In this document: piece after piece, positions 16,611-24,022 of the stretch
Layout: each line of letters begins with the position of its first letter
Position numbering within the stretch: position 1 is the first letter of the stretch
Origin: Sorangium cellulosum
GTDB lineage: Bacteria > Myxococcota_A > Polyangia > Polyangiales > Polyangiaceae
NCBI RefSeq assembly: GCF_004135735.1
Contig: NZ_CP012670.1
Coordinates: 3,307,501 to 3,371,500 of the forward strand
Reading direction: 5' to 3'
Length of the DNA stretch: 64,000 nucleotides
Notes under the pieces: model-generated
What the model was told of the DNA's origin: nothing
What the model saw: only the letters and a program-made list of their open reading frames with translations
Database searches by the model: none
Translations under genes and position numbers: made by a program

Positions 16611-17486
16611 TCAGCGGCACTCGCCGGAGATGCAGTCCTCGCCGTCGGGGCAGGGCACGTCGACCGAGCATTCCGGCGCGACCTCCTCCCGTGTCTTGCA
16701 GACGCCGTCCTCGCAGCCGACGAAGCGGCTGTCGATGCGCTCGCAGGCGAGATCGTCGCTGCACGGGTAATGGCAGTAGCCGTCGTCCATGCACTCCTGA
16801 CCCTGGGCCGCGCAGGACGTCGTCGCGCAGCCGGGCTGCGGCGACGGGTCGTCCATGCACGCGCCGGTCACCGCGTTGCACACCTCGCCGGGCGCGCAGT
16901 CCGCGTGGGTCTCGCAGGCGGTGGAGCAGACGCCGTCGACGCAGCGCGCGCCGCCCTCGCACGGCGCCGCGTCGCTGCATTCGGGGTTCGTGGGATCGGG
17001 GACGCAGACCCCGCGGTCGCACCGCGTGCCGGGCTCCTCGCACGGAGACCGGCCGTCGCAGCCCTCGGCGCACTCGCCGTTCACGCACACCCTGCCGGCG
17101 CCGCACTGGTAGCTGAACTCGCACGCCGCGATGCAGAGCCCGTCGATGCACCGCGTCCCGTCGCCGCACGCGTCGTCGTCGTCGCAGGGGCACGTGGTGA
17201 GCTCCGCGTCGCAGGTGGCCTCGCTGCCGCCCGCGCCGCCCTGGCCCGCGCCGCCCTGGCCCGCGCCGCCTTGGCCCGCGCCGCCGTGATCCGAGCCGCC
17301 CACGCCGCCGTGCTCGGGCTCCAGCGGGCGGCACCCGTAGCCATCACAGAGGATGCAGTCGTAGCCGTCGTCGTCGCACTGGAGCGTGGCGTCGCCGCAG
17401 CCGCCGCAGCCCGTCGCGGTCGCGGCGAGCAGCAGGAACAGCGCGCCTTGGCCCAGGATCTTCGCAAGGGGTGATTGAAGAAGCAT
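16611..17486 (-). CDS. Cys-rich lipoprotein with Dickkopf-like repeats
   Basis: The 291-residue protein has a lipoprotein signal (lipobox TATGC) and starts at the ATG at 17486, which follows GGAGGACTTCG. After a GGAGQ tract (four units, from tandem 15-bp DNA repeats near 17231-17285) come about six Cys-rich modules. The spacing C-x3-D-x-C, then G-x-x-C, then G-x-C resembles the Dickkopf-type or EB modules found in many myxobacterial surface proteins. It should be an extracellular or outer-membrane-anchored, disulfide-stabilised protein. Function is unknown. It stands alone. Confidence 0.75.
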   Translation of the reverse strand: MLLQSPLAKILGQGALFLLLAATATGCGGCGDATLQCDDDGYDCILCDGYGCRPLEPEHGGVGGSDHGGAGQGGAGQGGAGQGGAGGSEATCDAELTTCPCDDDDACGDGTRCIDGLCIAACEFSYQCGAGRVCVNGECAEGCDGRSPCEEPGTRCDRGVCVPDPTNPECSDAAPCEGGARCVDGVCSTACETHADCAPGEVCNAVTGACMDDPSPQPGCATTSCAAQGQECMDDGYCHYPCSDDLACERIDSRFVGCEDGVCKTREEVAPECSVDVPCPDGEDCISGECR

Positions 17487-17820
17487 CGAAGTCCTCCAGC
17501 GGCGGCCGGCACCGGCGCGGCCCTCCCGCACGACTACCATGGCGCGCGCTAACACGCAGCGTGCCACCCGGCGGCGGCCCGGGCTCGCGGGGATGCCCGA
17601 CCGGCGCTTCGCGCTGTGAACCTGCGTTCACCTGGGCTCGTCGCGCGAGGTTCACTCGCCGGCGGTCGTGGAGGGGGCGAGGGGGGCGGCCGGCGCTTCG
17701 GACCCGCGACGAGCTCCTCCGCGCGCAGCGCGCGGTCCCGGCCGGGGCGGAGGCGCCGCGCGCGCGCCGCGGCCGGAGGGCCGGCGGGCCGCCCCGCCGG
17801 CGCGGCCCGCCCCGGGAGGC
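17487..17820. other. Intergenic region with a terminator-like stem near argJ
   Basis: These 334 bases between the Cys-rich lipoprotein start and the argJ stop contain no convincing gene. They include the hairpin annotated separately at 17783-17811 and two GGTTCAC/GTTCAC elements near 17625 and 17650 whose meaning is unclear. Confidence 0.4.
17783..17811 (-). terminator. Terminator-like hairpin after argJ
   Basis: A perfect 9-bp stem (17783-17791 with 17803-17811, all G/C, 11-base loop) sits 10 bases beyond the argJ stop codon. There is no T-run, as is common at such GC contents. Confidence 0.45.
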
Positions 17821-18996
17821 TCACGAGCGGTAGCCGGCGTTCACGTCGACGTAGCCGTGTCCGAGATCGCTCGTCAGGTAGGAGAAGTCGCCGGGGCCGC
17901 TGCCGAGCACGAGCTCGATGACGTAGGTGTCGCGGCCGAGCACCTCGTTCGCCCGGAGCTCGGCGTCGGGCCCGACCGCCACGCCGCTCCGCACGATCGG
18001 GATCCCGCCCACGAGGACCTGCGCCTCGGCCGGGTCGAAGGGGACGCCGGCGCGCCCCGCGGCGGCGAGCAGGCGCCCCCAGTTCGCGTCCTTGCCGAAC
18101 AGCGCCGTCTTGACGAGCAGCGAGGTGGCCACCGTGCGCGCCACGGCGCGCGCCGCGTCCCGCGTCGAGAGCCCGCGGACGCGGATCTCGGCGACGTGGG
18201 TGCTGCCCTCGCCGTCGGCCACCATCGAGCGGGCGAGATCGCCGCAGACCTCGACGAGGGGGCGCATGAGCTCGTCGCGCGACACGCGGCGCTTCGACGC
18301 GCCGGAGGACAGGAGGAGCACCGTGTCGTTGGTGCTGGTGTCCCCATCGACGGTGCACGCGTTGAACGTGGCGTCGCACGCCGCGGCCAGCGCCTCGTTC
18401 GCCTCGCCCAGATCGAGCACGGCGTCGGTGAACAGGAAGACGAGCATCGTCGCGTGCGGGGGCCCCACGTCGGGGTGGATCATGCCGGCGCCCTTGCCGA
18501 TGCCGAGCAGCGTGGCGCCGTCGCCGAGCTTGCGTTGCGAGAGCTTCGGCCAGCGATCGGTCGTGCAGATCGCCTGGGCGAAGTCGAGGTAGCCGCTCGG
18601 CGAGAGGCGCGCCGACAGCTCGGGGACGCGCTCGACGATCCGGTGCGCCGGCAGCACCGCGCCGATGACGCCGGTGGAGGCCGGGAGGACCTCCTCCTCG
18701 GGAGCGCCGATGGCGTCGGCGACCGCGCGCGTCGTGTCGAGTGCCGCCCTCCAGCCAGCCTCGCCGGTGCAGGCGTTGGCACAGCCGCTGTTCACGATGA
18801 CGGCGCGGGCGCGCCCGGACCGGATGCGCTGCATGGCGATGTCCACGGGGGCCGCGCGCACCACGTTCCGTGTGAACATGCCGGCCACCGCCGCCGGCTG
18901 GTCGGCCACCGCGAGCGCGACGTCGATCCTTCCGTCTCTCCGGATCCCGGCGCTGATGGCACCAAAGCGAAACCCTGCAACTGGCTCGAAGCTCAT
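17821..18996 (-). CDS. argJ: Bifunctional ornithine acetyltransferase / N-acetylglutamate synthase
   Basis: The 391-residue protein is ArgJ, which transfers acetyl from N-acetylornithine to glutamate in the cyclic arginine pathway. ArgJ is made as a precursor that cleaves itself before a Thr; the site is visible as HATMLVFLFTD, with the new N-terminal Thr as nucleophile. Other signatures are NSGCANACTG and CNACTVDGDTSTNDT-like FNACTVDGDTSTND. I start at the ATG at 18996 (MSFEPVAGFRFG) because the 30 residues before it look non-coding. No other arg gene is adjacent. Confidence 0.93.
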   Translation of the reverse strand: MSFEPVAGFRFGAISAGIRRDGRIDVALAVADQPAAVAGMFTRNVVRAAPVDIAMQRIRSGRARAVIVNSGCANACTGEAGWRAALDTTRAVADAIGAPEEEVLPASTGVIGAVLPAHRIVERVPELSARLSPSGYLDFAQAICTTDRWPKLSQRKLGDGATLLGIGKGAGMIHPDVGPPHATMLVFLFTDAVLDLGEANEALAAACDATFNACTVDGDTSTNDTVLLLSSGASKRRVSRDELMRPLVEVCGDLARSMVADGEGSTHVAEIRVRGLSTRDAARAVARTVATSLLVKTALFGKDANWGRLLAAAGRAGVPFDPAEAQVLVGGIPIVRSGVAVGPDAELRANEVLGRDTYVIELVLGSGPGDFSYLTSDLGHGYVDVNAGYRS

Positions 18997-19249
18997 GACG
19001 GCGCGCAGTCTACGCACGAACGCGCGCAAAGAGAAAGCGGCAACAGGGACCGTGGGCCGCGCGCCGCGCGCTACGCGCTGCGCCACGTGGGCGACATGCG
19101 CACGGCGGGCGAGCGGCGGCGTGCGCCGGAGATCCTCGACTCCGGATCACCTCCGGGATCGCCTCGCTGTCCATCCCCGCGCGCGACACGGCGGATGCGA
19201 AGTCAGGGGGCGGCCGAGCTGAGCGCGGTATTTGCAAAGCTCTGGTGTC
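18997..19249. promoter_or_regulatory. Divergent spacer between argJ and the VgrG island
   Basis: These 253 bases separate the argJ start (minus) from the first island gene (plus) and must hold promoters for both. No clear box pair is evident. A TATTTGCAAAG patch at 19230-19240 is the only AT-rich stretch close to the protease start. Confidence 0.3.
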
Positions 19250-20863
19250 ATGGCCGCCGTTCGGATCATCGATATCAAGGGCCTGTATCTTCCTGGCTCT
19301 CTGGATGCCTCGGCGCCGCCGGGGACGACGCGGGCGGCTGCATACAGCCCAGGATACAAGAGCCTGGACAACCAGGGGCGCATCTACATCAACCGAGATC
19401 TGGAGGGGAGCTGGGCGAAGGATACGCAGCTCATCGAGATCACCGTGGAGGTGACGGCCCGCGAGGGCGAGCTCCCGGAGGAGGCGCGGATCCGCTGGAG
19501 CGCGCGCGATCCAGACGATCCATCCAATGAGCGTCCGGAGGTGCATCCGGACTGGGCTCCTCTCATCGACGGCGACGATTACGACGCGTGGGGCGCCTAC
19601 GTGGGGCCGGTCGATGAGGACAACGAGGGGGCGCTGGACAGGCCCCCCGGCTGGGAACAGGTGGAGGGATACGCGCTCTCCGACGTGACGGAGACCAGCG
19701 CGAGCACGGCGATCGTGGGGGCGAGGAGCAAGGTCCGGCGGCACATGACGGACATCGCAGGGGACAACGTGATCGTGCGCGCCGAGCTCGACGCCGGGGG
19801 CGACGTGGAGGCCGCCGACGAGACCGGGATCATGACGCTCTGGCGCCGGATCGACGTCGAGTACATCCGGATGGAGAGCGCGCTCGCGCTGCCCGTGGAC
19901 GAGGTGCCGAGGCACTTCGAGCCGACCTTCACCCAGCTCGACTTCACGCCCGCGCGGGTGATCCCGGACAGGCAGCACATGGCGCCCGACGCGGGCGCGC
20001 TCGGCGATCTGGCCCCCTTGTTCGTGAGCGAGGTCTTCGCTCACGCCGGCGATCCTGGCTGGTTCTGCCTGATCGCCGCGCTCGAGCCGCACCCCCTCCC
20101 CGAGGTCCGGGGAGAGCTCGTGTTCTCCGGGACCGTCTCGATCCTGGACAGCGGCGAGGGGGAGAGGCGCGGAGAGTACATCGAGATCCCGGGCGACCAC
20201 CCGGACGCGAGCTACGTCACGTTCCGCTGGGACAGCGAGGAAGTGAGCTTCTCGGTCGCGAGGGCGACCGTCCTCCGAGACCCGCCGCAGACCCGGCTCT
20301 GGCTCGAGCCGCACGACATCCAGAGCCAGTTCACCGCGGGCGACGGGTCCGTGGCGCACGCGTACAGGCACCGGATCTTCTTCTTTCCTCGCGCCCGCCG
20401 CAGGGGCGCGGCGTGGGAGCCCCCGGGCTACGGCGTCCCGGCGCGCGTCGAGGCCGACGTGCGAGGCCCAGGCGCCGCCTACACCGCGGGCATGAGCCCC
20501 ACGATCGACATCGGGCCCGCGAGGTATTTCGCCGGCAGGACCATCCTGTTCACGCACCACAGGGCGTGGTGGGACGAGGCGCGCCGGCGGGGCCGGCGGG
20601 GCCACGAGCAACGCACGCTCCACACCATCGTCCACGAGCTCACGCACGCCTTCGGCATGCCGCACAAGTGCGGATACTTCGATTTCCGGACGCCGCGCGA
20701 GGCGACGTGCTGCATGAACTACCGGACTCACTGGATGATCGACGAGGATCAGCAGCTCATCCCGGGGACGGCCGGGCAGGTCGGCAACGACATGTGCGGG
20801 CGCCACGTGAAGGAGATCCGGCGCGTGCGCCTGGAGAACAACAGGGGATTGCGGTGGAGATGA
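19250..20863 (+). CDS. Metzincin-like zinc metalloprotease, candidate T6SS effector
   Basis: The 537-residue protein has no signal peptide. Residues 1-420 look beta-rich and match nothing I know. Residues 462-472 give HELTHAFGMPH, the metzincin zinc motif HExxHxxGxxH, and about 20 residues later CCMNYRTHW supplies a plausible Met-turn. A cluster of Cys residues (KCG, CCM, MCG) surrounds the site. It is the first gene of the VgrG island; its stop overlaps the next gene's possible ATG. A cytosolic-looking protease without a secretion signal beside vgrG suggests a secreted effector, but that is inference. The ATG at 19250 is preferred to a TTG at 19232. Confidence 0.7.
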   Translation: MAAVRIIDIKGLYLPGSLDASAPPGTTRAAAYSPGYKSLDNQGRIYINRDLEGSWAKDTQLIEITVEVTAREGELPEEARIRWSARDPDDPSNERPEVHPDWAPLIDGDDYDAWGAYVGPVDEDNEGALDRPPGWEQVEGYALSDVTETSASTAIVGARSKVRRHMTDIAGDNVIVRAELDAGGDVEAADETGIMTLWRRIDVEYIRMESALALPVDEVPRHFEPTFTQLDFTPARVIPDRQHMAPDAGALGDLAPLFVSEVFAHAGDPGWFCLIAALEPHPLPEVRGELVFSGTVSILDSGEGERRGEYIEIPGDHPDASYVTFRWDSEEVSFSVARATVLRDPPQTRLWLEPHDIQSQFTAGDGSVAHAYRHRIFFFPRARRRGAAWEPPGYGVPARVEADVRGPGAAYTAGMSPTIDIGPARYFAGRTILFTHHRAWWDEARRRGRRGHEQRTLHTIVHELTHAFGMPHKCGYFDFRTPREATCCMNYRTHWMIDEDQQLIPGTAGQVGNDMCGRHVKEIRRVRLENNRGLRWR

Positions 20864-20874
20864 GGGGGGCTGTC

Positions 20875-21735
20875 ATGTCGGATTGTGATGCGAGGGGCGA
20901 GAGGGACCCGGTGGAGCCGCCTGGCCTGGCGCTGCGCTCGATCGATCACGAGCGCCGCTATGTGCTCGGTTATCCCGTGCACGTGGCCATCACGGTGTGC
21001 GCTGACCCGCCCGGAGCCTACCTCCGGCGGTTGCCGTGGCCGAGCTGGGCGGGGAACGCCGGCGCCATCGGCGTCCGCCTCGTGCGGTCCGACACGCGCG
21101 AGGCGGTCGTGCAGACCGAGCCCTCGCCGGTCGTGCTCCCCGAGCTCGGCACGCCGATGTTCGTCCTCGCGCCGGGCGCGTGCCGGCGCATGCTCATCGA
21201 CGTCTCCTCGTATCTCCCCGCGGGGCTCGAGCCCGGGAGCTACGAGCTGGCGATCGTGTACGACGCCCCGCCCGACCGCGTCGAGAGCGCGCCGGTGCCG
21301 ATCGAGCTCGCGGCCCCAGGCCCCGAGGAGCAGAGGGAGCTCCAGCGCCTCGCGCCCGAGCTCGCCCGCGCAGGGTCGTGGGGGCGCTGGACGAGCTTGC
21401 TTCCCGAGGACCGCACGCCGGTCGAGGTGCGCGTGGAGCCGGGGGACCCGCTGCGCTTCAACCGCATCGTGCGCCATCTGATCCACGGTCCGGACGCGCT
21501 CTGTGACATCGATCCCGACGTGCTCGACGTGCTCGACGGGGTCTATGCGCCGGAGGCGCACGGGCTCCGCGCCGAGCTCTACGCCGCGCGGGGAGATGCG
21601 GCGCGCTTCGCGGAGCAGGCGGCGATCATCCGGGCCTGGTACCCGGGGCTCGCCTGGTGGATCGAGCGGATCGAAGCAGGGCAGAGCGAGTACGGCTTCA
21701 TCGGAGCGTGCCGGGAGCGGCGGCGCGGGCAGTGA
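20875..21735 (+). CDS. Unknown beta-rich partner of the metalloprotease
   Basis: This 286-residue protein follows the protease directly. I choose the ATG at 20875 because AGGGGGG precedes it; an ATG at 20860 overlapping the protease stop (ATGA) is equally in frame and would add five residues. The first 150 residues look like an Ig-like beta sandwich (YPVHVAITV, then FVLAPGACRRMLIDVS, then GSYELAIVYDAP). The last 100 are helical with conserved-looking Trp and Tyr (AWYPGLAWWIERIE). There is no signal peptide. Tight coupling to a protease gene suggests an inhibitor, immunity or chaperone role, not shown by sequence. No family recognised. Confidence 0.6.
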   Translation: MSDCDARGERDPVEPPGLALRSIDHERRYVLGYPVHVAITVCADPPGAYLRRLPWPSWAGNAGAIGVRLVRSDTREAVVQTEPSPVVLPELGTPMFVLAPGACRRMLIDVSSYLPAGLEPGSYELAIVYDAPPDRVESAPVPIELAAPGPEEQRELQRLAPELARAGSWGRWTSLLPEDRTPVEVRVEPGDPLRFNRIVRHLIHGPDALCDIDPDVLDVLDGVYAPEAHGLRAELYAARGDAARFAEQAAIIRAWYPGLAWWIERIEAGQSEYGFIGACRERRRGQ

Positions 21736-21871
21736 GCGGCGGCGCCGCCGCCGGGCTGGACCGCCGGCGCGCGGCGCCGTGCCCCGCGGGGCGTCAGGGC
21801 CGCGTTCACGCGCGGATCACGAGATCGCTGCGCGTTCTTCACGCGCGGGAGGGTACTAGACCTCCGCGAGG

Positions 21872-23893
21872 ATGCGCGGCGTCGAGGCGAGCGGTGGCCG
21901 TTGGCCGTTGTCGGAGAGCTCGAGCAGGAGCGCGCTCCCCCGCGGCGTCGTGGCGCCGCTGCCCGGCGCCGAGGCCGCCGCCGTCCCCTGGCGCACCCAG
22001 GGCCGGCTCCATGTCACCGTGATCGCCAAGGCGAGCTTCGCCTTCGCGCCCGACGCGGTGATGTGGCGGACCGAGCCGCAGGAGATCCTCCGCGCGGAGG
22101 TCCATCACGGCAGGAACCCGGCGCGGAGCATCCGCTTCAGCGCGGACCTCGCGCCCTACCTGGGCTGCGCCGACGTGCTCTTCACGGGAGACGCGCACGC
22201 GCCGCGCGGCGCCCAGGTCCAGTCGTTGCCGGTGCGGCTCGCGGTCTACGGCGCGAGCGGCTGCGCGCTCGACAAGCGCCTCCTCGTCCGCGACGCTCGC
22301 CCGTTCCGGCGGATGCCCATCGTGTACGAGCGGGCGGTCGCCGGCGTGAACGGGTGGGAGAACCCGTTCGGCGTCGCGGCGAAGGACGGCCAGGCGAACC
22401 TCGTCGATCTCCGCGATCCGACGCGCCCTGCCGGCTTCGGCCCGATCGCGCGCGCCTGGCCCGCGCGCCACCGGCTCCTCGGCGGGACGCCGCGCGAGGC
22501 GCTCGAGGACCCGAACGCGGAGATCCCGGCCGGCTTCGACTGGTCGTACTTCCAGGCGGCGCCGGCGGATCAGCGGATCGCGTTCCTGCAGGGCGACGAG
22601 TGGATCGTGCTCGAGAACCTGAGCCCGCTCGCGCCGCGGCTCCAGATGCGCCTGCCCCGCGCGCGCGGGGTGGCGCGCATCCAGGGGCTCACCGCCTCCG
22701 CGGCGGCGGAGGGCGAGCTCGTCGAGCTCTACGCCGACACGCTCCGCATCGACGGCGCCGAGCAGCGGTGCACGGTGGTGTGGCGCCGGATCCTCCCCGT
22801 CCCCGGGGACGACGCCCTCGCGGCGCTGCGGATCGTGGCCGGCGTCGCGGTCGAAGGCGAGGAGATCGCGTGGCCCGACCTCTGCCCGGAGCCCGAGGAG
22901 CGCGTCGAGGCGGCGCCGCCGCCCTCGCGCCGGCTCGGCCCCGAGGGGACGCTCCGGATCGAGGACGCGCCCGGCGAGGCCGGCGCGCCGCGCGTGGATC
23001 CGGGGCTCACCATCAGCCTCTCGGACCAGGACGTGGAGCTCGTCGACGCGGCGCCCGGCCCGTCCATCTGGGAGACGGTCGCGCTCCCCCGGGACCAGGC
23101 CGAGCCGGCGAGGCGCGCGCCGGCGCTCCCCTTCAAGCCCGTGGCCCCGCTGCCCGGCCCGGCGCAGCAGGATCCGCCTGGGGCCATCGCGACGCAGCTC
23201 CGCGACCTGCCCACGACCACGACGCTCGCGCTGTCGAGCGCGGACGAGGCGCAGGTGAGCGTCCGGCCCGCGACGCCGTTTCCCGTCGCGCCGTGCCCCG
23301 CGCCGCGCGTCGCGCCCGCGACGCCGATCCCCGGCGCCCCCTGGTCCGGCGAGCGCGCCGCGCCCGCGCCCGAGCGCGACGAGCCGGGGCAGCTCCCGCC
23401 GCTCGGCGACGGCGACGAGGTGAGCCTCGCGCGCTGCGCGATCGTCGCGGCGGAGCTCGCGGAGCGGCCGGTCCCCCGGGCCGAGGTCCTCAGGGCGCAC
23501 GGCCTCACCGAGGCGCGCTGGGAGGAGGCCGAGCGGCGATGGCAGGCGTCGATGGCCGAGGAGGCCAGGCGGCGTGAGCGGGCGCTCCGCGATCGGTTCG
23601 ACGCCGCCTACGTCGCCGCCTGGGAGGCCGTGCGGGGCGCCCTCTCGCCAGCCGATTACGCGCGGCTGGTCGTCGCGGCCGAGCGCGGCGGCGTCGCCTC
23701 CCTGCTCGACGAGCTCGCGCTGCGGCGCACCGTGTGGGCGCGCATGAAGCGGCTCTGGGCCGCGCGGCTCGCGGGCGATCCGGGCCTCAGGGAGCGCGTC
23801 GAGGCCGAGATCGCGCGGCTCTCCGGGGCGCCCGGGCAGCGCGCGCGCGGCGGCGCTCCGGCGGGCGCGCGCCGCCTGCGCCGCCCGACATGA
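21872..23893 (+). CDS. DUF2169 domain protein
   Basis: The 673-residue protein carries an N-terminal DUF2169 domain (about residues 30-330), recognised by VTVIAKASFAF, the GWENPFGV stretch and FDWSYFQAAPADQRI. DUF2169 proteins occur next to vgrG and PAAR genes and are thought to act as adaptors or chaperones that mount effectors on the spike. A Pro-rich linker (about 330-500) leads to a helical, Arg/Glu-rich C-terminal domain (about 530-660) of unknown type. Its partner DUF2169 protein at 26533 has a different C-terminal half, so the two may serve different cargo. Confidence 0.8.
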   Translation: MRGVEASGGRWPLSESSSRSALPRGVVAPLPGAEAAAVPWRTQGRLHVTVIAKASFAFAPDAVMWRTEPQEILRAEVHHGRNPARSIRFSADLAPYLGCADVLFTGDAHAPRGAQVQSLPVRLAVYGASGCALDKRLLVRDARPFRRMPIVYERAVAGVNGWENPFGVAAKDGQANLVDLRDPTRPAGFGPIARAWPARHRLLGGTPREALEDPNAEIPAGFDWSYFQAAPADQRIAFLQGDEWIVLENLSPLAPRLQMRLPRARGVARIQGLTASAAAEGELVELYADTLRIDGAEQRCTVVWRRILPVPGDDALAALRIVAGVAVEGEEIAWPDLCPEPEERVEAAPPPSRRLGPEGTLRIEDAPGEAGAPRVDPGLTISLSDQDVELVDAAPGPSIWETVALPRDQAEPARRAPALPFKPVAPLPGPAQQDPPGAIATQLRDLPTTTTLALSSADEAQVSVRPATPFPVAPCPAPRVAPATPIPGAPWSGERAAPAPERDEPGQLPPLGDGDEVSLARCAIVAAELAERPVPRAEVLRAHGLTEARWEEAERRWQASMAEEARRRERALRDRFDAAYVAAWEAVRGALSPADYARLVVAAERGGVASLLDELALRRTVWARMKRLWAARLAGDPGLRERVEAEIARLSGAPGQRARGGAPAGARRLRRPT

Positions 23894-23957
23894 CGGCGGG
23901 TGACGGGGCGCGCCGCCGTGACACGCAATCATCACATCGCTGTCGCGGACTGGCCTG

Positions 23958-23963
23958 TATAGT
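23958..23963 (+). promoter_or_regulatory. Possible -10 element upstream of vgrG
   Basis: TATAGT lies 60 bases before the vgrG ATG in a gap of 129 bases, in otherwise very GC-rich DNA. No good -35 is visible at 16-18 bases upstream, so this is a weak call. Confidence 0.25.
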
Positions 23964-24022
23964 CGAGGTCCTTATCCTCCGCGCCGGGAGCCGACGCGCG
24001 CCGGCCACGGGAAATCACGATC

